A stretch of DNA of 54,299 nt from an uncultured Pelagibacteraceae bacterium. GTDB lineage: Bacteria > Pseudomonadota > Alphaproteobacteria > Pelagibacterales > Pelagibacteraceae. The position numbers and the translations under genes were made by a program. The notes below the pieces were generated by a model that worked only from the letters and a program-made list of their open reading frames with translations, was not told the origin of the DNA and made no database searches. The stretch lies in assembly GCA_902543375.1 (NCBI GenBank), contig CACBYE010000004.1, forward strand, positions 69,869 through 124,167, given 5' to 3'. Shown in pieces: positions 26,088-34,724 of the stretch (the first letter of the stretch is position 1; each line of letters begins with the position of its first letter).

Positions 26088-26459
26088 TTATCTTATTGAA
26101 TGATATATTTCTCCACCCAAGCTTCGAACAACACCATATTTTTCCATTATTTCACCAAATTTTGGAAAGTAATCGTTTTTCATTGCATTTTCCACGTGAC
26201 GTTTAACACTATCCATTGAGGTAAATCTCTCATTAATTGTAAAAACAACATTCCCAGTCAATCCTTGGCTTGGGTCTGCAGGATTTACAAATTCATCTGC
26301 TTTTGTGAAAAATGAGCTTATCAAATACTTGGAACCATCATTTGAGTCTGAGTAAAATTCTTGCATCCATGCGGCATGTGTTTTGAATAATTCTAGAACC
26401 TCATCAGCCTTATCTTTTGGAACAACATAGCCCAAATTTATACATTTAATTTCTGACAT
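26088..26459 (-). CDS. small barrel-like protein of unknown function
   Basis: 123 residues. A VVPKDKADEVLELFKTHAAWM strand-helix start, a middle strand LISSFFTKADEF and GNVVFTINERFTSMDSVKRHVENAM resemble EthD/NIPSNAP-type barrels. No signal peptide. It sits 19 bases after the exported beta-sheet protein. No family assigned. Confidence 0.6.
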   Translation of the reverse strand: MSEIKCINLGYVVPKDKADEVLELFKTHAAWMQEFYSDSNDGSKYLISSFFTKADEFVNPADPSQGLTGNVVFTINERFTSMDSVKRHVENAMKNDYFPKFGEIMEKYGVVRSLGGEIYHSIR

Positions 26460-26478
26460 AATACTTCTTTATTAATTA

Positions 26479-26958
26479 TTAATATGTGTACTCACCCTTA
26501 AATATGTTTAAAGTTGATGCAAAACCCTTTTTCTTCGTTTTTAAGTTAGTTCTACTACTGGTTCCACTACCTTTGATATTTTCATATTTTCCAGTTCCTC
26601 TTACAAATACAAAAGCACCAGATCCATCTACACCTGTAGTTCCTTTACCAGTATATTTTATAAATACGCTTTCCCCATCAAAAAGATCAAATCTACACAT
26701 ACCAGTTTCATCTACAAAGTTTCCACCTTGAGTGGTCAATCCCCCTACACAATGAACTGAAACATTATTAAATACTTGGTCACTGTTTTTGTCCTTCATA
26801 CTTGCTATTCCATCATAAGTAATTGCCAAATCTCCTTTTCCAGCATTTATCGCAGTAATATCCCATGATCCAAAACCTTCTAAATTAATTTTACCTGAAT
26901 TAGCAAATGCTATGGTTGAAAGCATTGAAAACAATATTGATAATATAATTTTTTTCAT
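26479..26958 (-). CDS. exported beta-rich protein of unknown function
   Basis: 159 residues with a clear signal peptide (1-19, ending IAFA). The mature part is predicted all-beta with Gly-rich turns, and two Cys (in VSVHCVGG and TGMCRFDL) that could form a disulfide. The later segment FVRGTGKYENIKGSGTS has the GTG-x-Y-x-x-I-x-G-x-G pattern of the allene-oxide-cyclase-like/DUF3224 barrels, from memory. Strong AAAGGAG start. Likely periplasmic partner in the operon. Confidence 0.65.
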   Translation of the reverse strand: MKKIILSILFSMLSTIAFANSGKINLEGFGSWDITAINAGKGDLAITYDGIASMKDKNSDQVFNNVSVHCVGGLTTQGGNFVDETGMCRFDLFDGESVFIKYTGKGTTGVDGSGAFVFVRGTGKYENIKGSGTSSRTNLKTKKKGFASTLNIFKGEYTY

Positions 26959-26971
26959 TTTATCTCCTTTT

Positions 26972-27343
26972 TTAATATAAAGTTTGAACTACTTTTTTAA
27001 CTTTTTCAGCCCCATTAGGAACTAAAGCCTCAACAAATGTATGACATTTGTCAGTTTTAGCTTTGTCGTATTTTGAACCGTAATGTTTATCTACAGCTTT
27101 GTTTACTCCAGCATCCCAATCTTTTTCTGGAATACCTATTTCAAGAGCGTATGTTTTAAGAACTTTTACGGTTGAAATAGATTTTTCTTTCATACCGTAT
27201 TCAAATTTTTCACCAGATGGAAGAAAGTAGTTAGCCATATAAATACCAACACAATCCCATGCTTTTGATTTATCGTTATCACTCATTTCTGCATTAGCAG
27301 ATGTGAAAATTAAAAAAGATAAAATTATAAAAATTTTTCTCAT
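26972..27343 (-). CDS. exported helical protein of unknown function
   Basis: 123 residues with a signal peptide (1-18, ending ANA). The mature protein is helical, with one Cys in WDCVGIYM and another in TDKCHTF that may pair. No family recognised. It is the first gene of the twelve-gene minus-strand run; the promoter should lie within the 68 bases before it, which also contain the terminator of the upstream cysK. Confidence 0.6.
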   Translation of the reverse strand: MRKIFIILSFLIFTSANAEMSDNDKSKAWDCVGIYMANYFLPSGEKFEYGMKEKSISTVKVLKTYALEIGIPEKDWDAGVNKAVDKHYGSKYDKAKTDKCHTFVEALVPNGAEKVKKVVQTLY

Positions 27344-27372
27344 AATCCTTCCAAGTTAATTAATGTTATCTT

Positions 27373-27396
27373 AAAAATGTAACTGTTTTGTTACAT
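27373..27396 (-). terminator. probable terminator of cysE-cysK
   Basis: A perfect 7-bp stem (27377-27383 with 27390-27396) and six-base loop lie 16 bases after the cysK stop, and on the minus strand end in five U. Short but correctly placed and oriented. Confidence 0.5.
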
Positions 27397-27411
27397 GCCT
27401 GGTATGCGATA

Positions 27412-28413
27412 TTATAACCAGCTAGGAATAGGTAGGTTTTTTTCCTTTAAAAATGACTTGTTAAACATCTTTGAGTTGTATTTATCTGATCTATCACAGA
27501 GAATTGTTACAATTGTTTTTCCTGGGCCTAGTTCTTTTCCTAATCTAATTGCACCTGCAATATTTACTCCACAACTCGTTCCTAAGCTTAATCCCTCATT
27601 TTGAATTAAGTCGTAAAGCACAGGTAAAGATTCTTGGTCACTGATTGAAAAAGCACCATCAATTTTAGCTTCAGCAAAATTTTTAGTTATTCTACTCGAT
27701 CCAATACCTTCAGTTATTGATCCACCCTCAGCTTTTAGTTCTCCATTTACAATGTGATTATAGAGAGCAGAACCAGTTGGATCAGATAAATAAATTTTTA
27801 CATCTTTATTTTTTTCTTTTAAAAATCTACTCACACCACCAATAGTACCACCTGTTCCAGATGCACAAACAAAACCATCTACTTTACCGTCGGTTTGTTC
27901 CCAAATTTCTGGTCCTGTTGTTTCATAATGACCTTTTGCATTAGCAGTATTATCAAATTGATTGGCCCAAACTACACCATTGTTATTTGTACTTTTTAAT
28001 TCTTCAGCTAAACGACCTGCAACTTTTACATAATTGCCATCATCTTTATAAGGTTTGGGTGGCACTAGTCTTAGATCTGCACCAATGTTTTTTAATGTAT
28101 CTTTTTTTTCTTGAGTTTGGTTATCATTCATTACGATTATTGTTTTATAACCTAAGGAATTTCCCAAAAGACACAATCCTATCCCAGTGTTACCTGCAGT
28201 GCCCTCGACAATTATTCCACCTTCTGAAATTAATTTTTTTTCTTGTGCATCTTTGACTAATGCCAGTGCAGCTCTATCTTTTACTGATCCTCCTGGATTA
28301 AGATATTCAGCTTTACCATAAATATTACATCCAGTTATTTCCGAAGCTGCTTTTAATCTTACTAGAGGTGTATTGCCAACTGACTCAATAAAGTTATTTT
28401 TAATTTGTGACAT
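27412..28413 (-). CDS. cysK: cysteine synthase A (O-acetylserine sulfhydrylase)
   Basis: 333 residues. It makes cysteine from O-acetylserine and sulfide with PLP. The PLP Lys is K45 (GGSVKDRAA), the phosphate/substrate loop is GTAGNTG (71-77) and SGTGGT holds the PLP phosphate. Partner cysE lies just upstream with a one-base overlap, an arrangement that suits assembly of the cysteine synthase complex. The C-terminal tail differs from the standard CysK (usual length about 310-325), so a CBS-like role is conceivable but less likely. Confidence 0.93.
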   Translation of the reverse strand: MSQIKNNFIESVGNTPLVRLKAASEITGCNIYGKAEYLNPGGSVKDRAALALVKDAQEKKLISEGGIIVEGTAGNTGIGLCLLGNSLGYKTIIVMNDNQTQEKKDTLKNIGADLRLVPPKPYKDDGNYVKVAGRLAEELKSTNNNGVVWANQFDNTANAKGHYETTGPEIWEQTDGKVDGFVCASGTGGTIGGVSRFLKEKNKDVKIYLSDPTGSALYNHIVNGELKAEGGSITEGIGSSRITKNFAEAKIDGAFSISDQESLPVLYDLIQNEGLSLGTSCGVNIAGAIRLGKELGPGKTIVTILCDRSDKYNSKMFNKSFLKEKNLPIPSWL

Positions 28414-28982
28414 TAATCTTTATCTTTATCAGTAACAGCATAAGGTTGAAATCCTTTTGTAGCATCGCCAACTCTAGTGGCTGGAATTCCAACCATTATT
28501 GATTTTTCTGTAACATTCTTAGTAACTACTGCATTAGCGCCGATTAAGGAATTTTTTCCAATTGTTACTGGTCCTAAAATTTGAGCACCGGATCCAACTA
28601 CAACATTATCTTCTAAAGTCGGATGTCTTTTGGTGTTTCTTTGATCATTAGAATTTATACTTGGAGCAATTCCGCCCAAAGTGACATTATGATAAATAGT
28701 AACATTTTTTCCTATTTCAGAAGTTTCACCTATTACAACTCCCATCCCATGATCTATAAATAAATTTTTTCCAATTTTTGCTTTTGGATGAATCTCTATT
28801 CCGGTCAGAAATCTTGAAAATTGGGAAATGATTCTTGCAATTAAATCAAATTTTGCAATTGCGAAAAAGTTTGCAATTTTGTGAAAAAAAATAGCTTTAA
28901 CACCTGGGTAAGTTAATATTAAACTTAGCTTTGATTTTGCCGCAGGATCTCTATCTATTATAGATTGTAAAAAGTCATTCAT
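28413..28982 (-). CDS. cysE: serine O-acetyltransferase
   Basis: 189 residues, the short form of CysE lacking most of the N-terminal helical extension. It acetylates serine using acetyl-CoA. The left-handed beta-helix hexapeptide repeats run from about residue 60 ([15 protein letters not shown]...[10 protein letters not shown]...NVTLGG). The catalytic His/Asp appear in [12 protein letters not shown] and YHNVTLGG. It is the first gene of the cysE-cysK operon. Confidence 0.95.
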   Translation of the reverse strand: MNDFLQSIIDRDPAAKSKLSLILTYPGVKAIFFHKIANFFAIAKFDLIARIISQFSRFLTGIEIHPKAKIGKNLFIDHGMGVVIGETSEIGKNVTIYHNVTLGGIAPSINSNDQRNTKRHPTLEDNVVVGSGAQILGPVTIGKNSLIGANAVVTKNVTEKSIMVGIPATRVGDATKGFQPYAVTDKDKD

Positions 28983-29055
28983 TAGTATTTGCCAGCTTGA
29001 TAAAAAAAGTTATTGCTTATATAGTTACTTTACTCAGTATTTAAAGGAGAAAAAT

Positions 29056-29466
29056 ATGTACAAAAACACTAATTGTTTTCATTTAGCTATCCCATGTGGA
29101 GATTTAGAAACAGCAAAAAAGTTTTATAGCGAAACCTTAGGCTGTCGACTTGATAACTCAGCACAAGAATGGGCTGACGTAGATTTTTGGGGAAATGAAT
29201 TAACTCTTCATGCTAGTGATCATAAACTAGATAGTGAAAGACACGATGTAGACATGGGTAACGTTTCGGTTCCACATTTTGGCGTACATCTATCTAGAAA
29301 AGATTTTGATACTTTAAAAAATAGATTGAAAGAGAGAGGGGCAAAATATTACGATGAACCTTATCTCAGATTTAAAGGAACAAAATACGAGCAAGAAACA
29401 TTTTTTGTAAAAGACCCTAACGAAAATATTTTAGAAATTAAAACTTTAACAGCTAATTCAGAGTAA
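29056..29466 (+). CDS. VOC family (glyoxalase-like) protein
   Basis: 136 residues with two beta-alpha-beta-beta-beta modules. Metal or substrate-contact residues appear in FHLAIPCGDLETAKKFY, LTLHAS and ENILEIKTL (the typical PNG/PxxNxLE final strand). A strong AAAGGAG lies before the ATG. A LysE-family exporter follows 11 bases on. Exact activity (glyoxalase, dioxygenase or other) cannot be assigned. Confidence 0.88.
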   Translation: MYKNTNCFHLAIPCGDLETAKKFYSETLGCRLDNSAQEWADVDFWGNELTLHASDHKLDSERHDVDMGNVSVPHFGVHLSRKDFDTLKNRLKERGAKYYDEPYLRFKGTKYEQETFFVKDPNENILEIKTLTANSE

Positions 29467-29477
29467 TCTGAACTTAG

Positions 29478-30092
29478 ATGGAATACCTGGTATTAGGTTT
29501 TTTTACCGGGCTTAGCTTAATTTTAGCAATAGGTGCTCAGAATATTTTTGTAATCGAGCAGGGGCTTAAGAAACAATATATTTTTTTAGTATGCTTTGTT
29601 TGTTCTTTATCAGATTTATTACTGATATTTTCAGGTATACTTTTATTTCATTTTTTTCATCAATATTTTAATTTATTTATAGAATTAATCTTAAATATTT
29701 CACTAATAATTTTTTTAATTTATTTTATCTACTCGAAGATCAAATCTTTAAAAATTGATGTTAATTTTAATAGTGAAGTAAAAGAGGTTTCGAAGGGTGC
29801 TATTTTGTTAAAGACTCTCGGTTTTACTTATCTTAATGCACACGTATATTCTGATACTGTTTTCTTTTTAGGAAATTTTTCAAAAAATTTTTTACTAGAG
29901 GAAAAAGTTTATTTTGGTTTTGGAGCATCTATTGCTTCAATTATATTTTTCTTTTTGCTGGGATATTTATCTGTTTATTTTTCAAAACATGCTCAAGATG
30001 ACAAAATATGGAGATATATAAATATATTTATCATTTGTTTTATGTCATTACTTACAATCTACATAGTTAAGGAAACAATATATTTTCTCTAA
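29478..30092 (+). CDS. LysE/ArgO family amino acid exporter
   Basis: 204 residues with about six membrane helices. The N-terminal segment GLSLILAIGAQNIFVIEQGL carries the GAQN motif of LysE/ArgO and FTYLNAHVYSDTVFFLG holds the later conserved NPH/V-type motif. It likely exports basic amino acids, though LysE homologues in this order vary. It follows the VOC gene and precedes msrB after 70 bases. Confidence 0.88.
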   Translation: MEYLVLGFFTGLSLILAIGAQNIFVIEQGLKKQYIFLVCFVCSLSDLLLIFSGILLFHFFHQYFNLFIELILNISLIIFLIYFIYSKIKSLKIDVNFNSEVKEVSKGAILLKTLGFTYLNAHVYSDTVFFLGNFSKNFLLEEKVYFGFGASIASIIFFFLLGYLSVYFSKHAQDDKIWRYINIFIICFMSLLTIYIVKETIYFL

Positions 30093-30162
30093 TAAATGAA
30101 ATGTTTTTAGTGGTAATTATAGCGCATGTTAAAATTTTTATTAATAATTTATCTATTTAAAT

Positions 30163-30624
30163 ATGTTTTTAAGAAGAAAGTTTTTTAAAGTTTTAGGTAT
30201 TTCCATTTTAACTTTCATTTCCTTACCTTATAAATTTTTATATTCAGCAACAAAAAAAATCATAAATAAAAATCTTTCAAAAGAACAAAAAAATATTATG
30301 TTTAACGAGGGCACTGAAAGACCTTTTACAAGTGAATTACTTAAGGAAAATAGAGAAGGATTTTATCATTGTGCAAACTGTGGAGCTAAATTATTTGCCT
30401 CAAGTGCGAAATTTGATAGCGGTACGGGTTGGCCATCATTCTCAGAGGCACTACCTGGAGCTTTTAAAACAAAAATAGATTATTCTTTTGGAATGAGGAG
30501 AATGGAATATCATTGTGCAAATTGTGGTGTTCATCACGGTCATGTTTTTTTAGATGGTCCAACTGCTAGCGGTAAAAGATTTTGTAATAATGGATTGTGT
30601 TTAATCTTTAAACCAGAGAACTAA
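30163..30624 (+). CDS. msrB: peptide-methionine (R)-S-oxide reductase MsrB, probably exported
   Basis: 153 residues. The MsrB domain covers about 38-150: zinc Cys C70, C73, C118 and C121 (CANC twice), GTGWPSF and catalytic C141 in RFCNNGLC. In most MsrB the final motif is RYCxNS; here it is RFCNNG. Unlike the cytosolic enzyme, the first 28 residues are a signal-like region beginning RRKFFKVLG, close to a twin-arginine motif, followed by a hydrophobic stretch. The protein is probably periplasmic or membrane-anchored. A ccdA gene at 19709 could provide its reductant, which is inference. Confidence 0.9.
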   Translation: MFLRRKFFKVLGISILTFISLPYKFLYSATKKIINKNLSKEQKNIMFNEGTERPFTSELLKENREGFYHCANCGAKLFASSAKFDSGTGWPSFSEALPGAFKTKIDYSFGMRRMEYHCANCGVHHGHVFLDGPTASGKRFCNNGLCLIFKPEN

Positions 30625-31907
30625 TTAGAAAAACCGTATTTTCTTAACCTTACATCACCTGTCCTTGCATGAGCTTCCATTCCCTCATATCTAGAAATTC
30701 TAGCTGCAGCAGCACCAACTAATTTAGTAGATTGTTTTGTCATTCTTTGAAAGCTTAATGTTTTAATAAATTTTCCAACAAATAATCCACCAGTATATTT
30801 TCCTGCTCCTTTAGTCGGTAATATATGATTTGTTCCAGAACATTTGTCGCCATATGCAACAGTTGTTTCTTCACCTACAAACAATGATCCATAATTTGTT
30901 AATCTTTCATGAAACCATTTTAAGTTTTCAGTCTGTACTTCTAAATGTTCAGGAGCATATTCGTCACTAATTTTTACTATTTCCTCATCAGTGTCACAAA
31001 GAATTACTTCACCATAGTCTCTCCAGGCTGCTTCAGCACTTGTTCTTGGAACTTCTGGAAGTTCTGCAATTAATTCTGGTACTCTTTTCATTACTTTTTC
31101 AGCTAATTCTTTACTAGTTGTATAAAGCCAACATGGTGAATTATATCCATGCTCTGCTTGTCCTACTAAATCTACAGCAACAATTTCTGGATCAGCTTTA
31201 GCATCAGCTATAATTCCAATTTCAGTTGGTCCTGCAAATAGATCTATACCAACTTTTCCAAACAAAATCCTTTTAGCCTCTGCTACAAACTGATTTCCTG
31301 GGCCAACTATAATATCTGCAGGAGGATTTTTAAATAATCCATTGGTCATTGCTGCAATAGCAGGAACACCACCTAAATTTAAAATAACATCTGCACCACA
31401 AAGATCGGCTGTATAAATAATAGTTGGGTGGGCACCGACACCTTCTTTAGGAGGACTGCATGCAATAATACTTTTAACACCTGCTACTTTTGCAGTGGTC
31501 ACGCTCATGACAGCAGATGCGATATGTGCATATCTACCTCCAGGGATGTAGCATCCTGCAGTATTCACAGGTACTAATTTTTGACCCGCATATAAACCAT
31601 CAGAAAGCTCTACTTCAAAGTCTTTTCCATAGTTTTTTAATTGTGCTTCTGCAAATTTTTTAACCCTTTCAAATGAAAATTGAATATCGTCTTTAGTTTT
31701 CTGGTCTAAAGTTTTTCTAATTTCCTCAATTCTATCTTTTGATACAACAATATCTCCATCATATTTATCAAATTTTTTGGTTAAATCGATACAACCTTGT
31801 TCTTTTGTAGTTTCTATATTTTTAAGTAAATCTTGGACTATTCCGGTTGTCTTGGTGTCGTCAGTGGAAGAAGTTTTTGGTGATTTTTTTAAATAAGTAA
31901 TGGTCAT
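30621..31907 (-). CDS. hpsN: HisD-family dehydrogenase, likely sulfopropanediol 3-dehydrogenase (HpsN-like)
   Basis: 428 residues of the zinc- and NAD-dependent histidinol dehydrogenase fold: GQAEHGYNSP (Q and H ligands), GDKCSGTNHILP (D) and EGMEAHARTGDVRLRKY (H). It more closely follows the HpsN pattern than HisD: MTITYLKK at the start and GAGKYTGGLFVGKFIKTLSFQR near the end match, from memory, the roseobacter enzyme oxidising 2,3-dihydroxypropane-1-sulfonate to sulfolactate. No other his biosynthesis gene is adjacent. A phosphotransacetylase is just upstream on the same strand. Substrate needs confirmation. Confidence 0.8.
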   Translation of the reverse strand: MTITYLKKSPKTSSTDDTKTTGIVQDLLKNIETTKEQGCIDLTKKFDKYDGDIVVSKDRIEEIRKTLDQKTKDDIQFSFERVKKFAEAQLKNYGKDFEVELSDGLYAGQKLVPVNTAGCYIPGGRYAHIASAVMSVTTAKVAGVKSIIACSPPKEGVGAHPTIIYTADLCGADVILNLGGVPAIAAMTNGLFKNPPADIIVGPGNQFVAEAKRILFGKVGIDLFAGPTEIGIIADAKADPEIVAVDLVGQAEHGYNSPCWLYTTSKELAEKVMKRVPELIAELPEVPRTSAEAAWRDYGEVILCDTDEEIVKISDEYAPEHLEVQTENLKWFHERLTNYGSLFVGEETTVAYGDKCSGTNHILPTKGAGKYTGGLFVGKFIKTLSFQRMTKQSTKLVGAAAARISRYEGMEAHARTGDVRLRKYGFSN

Positions 31908-31969
31908 TATTACATTTTTATAATTAACAAATTGTTTAAGACAAATTTTGTTTTATTGCAAATAAACAT

Positions 31970-32881
31970 TTAATCTAGAGCAACAACGGCTGCAGCAATT
32001 GAAGCTAATCTAGCAGGCGCTTCATCGGAACGACTTGTTATTACCACTGGCACTTTTCCTCCTACTACTACTCCAGCGGCGCACGCACCACTAAAATAAA
32101 TCAACATTTTAACCAATGCATTACCTGCTTCAACGTTAGGCACTAATAGAACATCAGCAATTCCTGCAACATTATTTTTAATACCTTTAATAGTTGCAGA
32201 CTTTTTTGATATACTATTGTCAAATGCTAAAGGTCCAAATACATCAGCATTTAAATCCTCTTTTTTTGCAAGTTTAGTTATTTCCTCTGCTTCTTTGGAA
32301 CTTGGCACACTATCTAAAACTTCTTCAGTAGCCGACATTACTGCAATCTTGGGTCTTTCAATCCCAATTCTATTTGAAAAATTAATAACATTCTTTAAAA
32401 TATGCATTTTTGTCTTCACGTTTGGTAAAACATTTAATGCACCGTCTGTTATTATCAGAGGCTTGTCTTCTTTATCTAATGTCATATGCCATATGTGGCT
32501 TAGTCTAGTTCTACCTAATAAATTGTATTCTCTTTTAAGAACTTCTTTCATTAATATATCAGTATGGATATGACCCTTAACTATAATTCTAATTTTATCT
32601 TCACTTGCAAGTTTTGCAGCAATTGCGGCTGTATTATTTTCAACAGGTTCATTTATTATTTCATATTTTGAAATATCCCATTTTAAATTACTTGCACACT
32701 TAATGATTTCCTTTTCATCACCAATGAATATTGGTTCAATTAAATTCTCTATGACTGCGTCTTGAACGGATTGCATAGGCAAGGGTTTACCCGCATTAAC
32801 AATACCTGCTTTTACACCCTTTTTTTTATGAGCTGAATTTAATAAGTTGTTAGGAACAATTATTTCTTTATTTGATAACAT
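31970..32881 (-). CDS. pta: phosphate acetyl/butyryltransferase
   Basis: 303 residues of the PTA_PTB fold. It moves an acyl group between phosphate and CoA. Seen: the KGHIHTDILMK segment, the LITDGALNVLPN loop that contacts substrate, and the C-terminal YFSGACAAGVVVGGKVPVV. The ATG at 32881 is preferred over a TTG five codons earlier. No acetate kinase gene lies nearby. It sits 62 bases before the HpsN-like gene and could convert acetyl-phosphate from a sulfonate pathway into acetyl-CoA; this is inference. Confidence 0.88.
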   Translation of the reverse strand: MLSNKEIIVPNNLLNSAHKKKGVKAGIVNAGKPLPMQSVQDAVIENLIEPIFIGDEKEIIKCASNLKWDISKYEIINEPVENNTAAIAAKLASEDKIRIIVKGHIHTDILMKEVLKREYNLLGRTRLSHIWHMTLDKEDKPLIITDGALNVLPNVKTKMHILKNVINFSNRIGIERPKIAVMSATEEVLDSVPSSKEAEEITKLAKKEDLNADVFGPLAFDNSISKKSATIKGIKNNVAGIADVLLVPNVEAGNALVKMLIYFSGACAAGVVVGGKVPVVITSRSDEAPARLASIAAAVVALD

Positions 32882-32933
32882 CTCTAAAATATACAACTAT
32901 ATTGTTAAATTTAAAAACTTTAAAAGAGTATTT

Positions 32934-34724
32934 ATGAAAATTAAAAAAGAAAAAATAATATTTGGTGTATCTTTTTTATTTTCAATTTTTTTAGGATATT
33001 TTATATGGGGAATAATAGAGCTCGAATTTGTAGATAGGGGTATAATTGGAGAGTATTCAAAAAAGAATCATCATGCTTTAAATGATATTCTGCGGTACCT
33101 CTCTTTTCTGCTATTTCCTACATTAACGTTACTTTTTTATAAGTATTATAAAAATCAAAGTTTTTTATCAGATATAAAAATTTTCTTCTGCACAAATGAA
33201 GAAAGTGTTTTAGAAAAAAGTTTTAAATTAAATCTATTCTTTGTTTTTCTAATACTCTTACTTTTAGCGAGTTTTTTATCTGTTAATTTTTCGATACCTT
33301 TGATTGACAGTTATCATGAGGGACAGCGAATGAGCTCAGCGTATAAAAATTTTCTTGATGGCTCTATGTGGTCTGGATCTTATATTACAGTTGGTATATT
33401 TTATGAAACATTGTCGTCATCTATTTTTTGGAAATTCTTTGATCACGTAAGTATAGGAATTGCAAGATATGCGGATACCTTTTATATTTTTATTTTTAAA
33501 TTACTTTCAATTCTTTTTATTTATTTTTTAACAAAATTAACAAATCTTGATCAAAATAAAAAAATTATTTTTTTTTTAATTAATTCTTTCTTTTTTGTCT
33601 CTTTTTTGAATTATGAGGTTGCCGATGTTGGATCAATATCTTTTAGGGAAATTCCAATAATACTATTATTAATTTTGTTTATATTTTTAATTTCAAGAAA
33701 AAATTCATTAATACCAATTATTTTTATCTCAGTTTTGACATTGCTATCTATGTTCTGGAGTATTGATCGAGGTTTAATCTTTAATATTCTTACGCTATTA
33801 ATCCTTTTTTACTTATTCTTATCAAAACGATATTTACATGGTTTTTTACTTTTACTATCTATAGCGATAACTTGGACATCTTTCTTCTTAGTCTCAAAAA
33901 ATGAATTTCAATATTTCATACAAAATACTTATTTAATTTATAAAGAAATGTCTTATGTGCATGGAATAATTCATCCGACACCTTTTAGCAATGAACCCAA
34001 CTCTTCGCGAGCAACAAAAACAATTTTATTAATTTTGATTTGTTTATTAATTTCGGTAAATATAATCTTTAAGAAAGAATATCCTATAAATTTTAAAAGA
34101 GTTATATTTTTTTTAACTTTAGTTTCAGTAGGAAGCTATCTATATGCACTTGGAAGATCAGATGGCCCTCATATTAAAAACTCTTTTGGATTTCCATTAA
34201 TAACAGTGTTAATTTTTCTAACATACTTGTTTCTAAAAAATACAAAGGTTAATTCGAAATTTAATTATAATGTTTTTAGTTCTATTTTAATTTTATTTAT
34301 AATCGCAATTTCTGAAATAAAACCTTCTAATATTTTTTCAATAAAAGAAAGGTTAAATGAATATTTTTACTTTGAAGATAAAATTTATTTAAATGAAAAT
34401 GAGAAAGAATTAATAAATTTTCTCAATTCAAAAGTTGAGTCTTTTGAGTGCATTCAATTATTTAGTAATGATGCGGCTTTGTACTACCTTCTTAGAAAAA
34501 AAAGCTGTACTAAATTTTATTTTGTTTGGAGTGCTTCATCTACATTTAATCAAGCTAGATTTATAGATGAGTTAAAAAAAGTAAATTTAATAATTGATGG
34601 TGGTCCAAAAAATGATTGGGATTTCCCTTTAAAAGAAAAACTATATTTGGTAGATGAGTACATTGCTACTAATTTTAAGAAAATGGAAAGTTATCAAAGT
34701 TGGAATATTTTAATTAGAAATTAA
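32934..34724 (+). CDS. polytopic membrane protein, GT-C glycosyltransferase-like
   Basis: 596 residues with about eleven to twelve membrane helices and a soluble C-terminal tail of about 120 residues (from around residue 470). The first periplasmic loop contains DSYHEGQ, resembling the acidic loop motif of GT-C enzymes that use lipid-linked sugars. The ATG at 32934 with AAAAGAG upstream is chosen. It flanks the surface sugar gene block and is the likely glycosyltransferase or flippase-associated component. Enzyme activity is not proven from the sequence. Confidence 0.65.
   Translation: MKIKKEKIIFGVSFLFSIFLGYFIWGIIELEFVDRGIIGEYSKKNHHALNDILRYLSFLLFPTLTLLFYKYYKNQSFLSDIKIFFCTNEESVLEKSFKLNLFFVFLILLLLASFLSVNFSIPLIDSYHEGQRMSSAYKNFLDGSMWSGSYITVGIFYETLSSSIFWKFFDHVSIGIARYADTFYIFIFKLLSILFIYFLTKLTNLDQNKKIIFFLINSFFFVSFLNYEVADVGSISFREIPIILLLILFIFLISRKNSLIPIIFISVLTLLSMFWSIDRGLIFNILTLLILFYLFLSKRYLHGFLLLLSIAITWTSFFLVSKNEFQYFIQNTYLIYKEMSYVHGIIHPTPFSNEPNSSRATKTILLILICLLISVNIIFKKEYPINFKRVIFFLTLVSVGSYLYALGRSDGPHIKNSFGFPLITVLIFLTYLFLKNTKVNSKFNYNVFSSILILFIIAISEIKPSNIFSIKERLNEYFYFEDKIYLNENEKELINFLNSKVESFECIQLFSNDAALYYLLRKKSCTKFYFVWSASSTFNQARFIDELKKVNLIIDGGPKNDWDFPLKEKLYLVDEYIATNFKKMESYQSWNILIRN

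Noticed and set aside
30621..31907. Annotation as HisD for histidine biosynthesis
   Set aside because: No his neighbours, and the sequence follows the HpsN pattern at both ends; kept as HpsN-like with caution.
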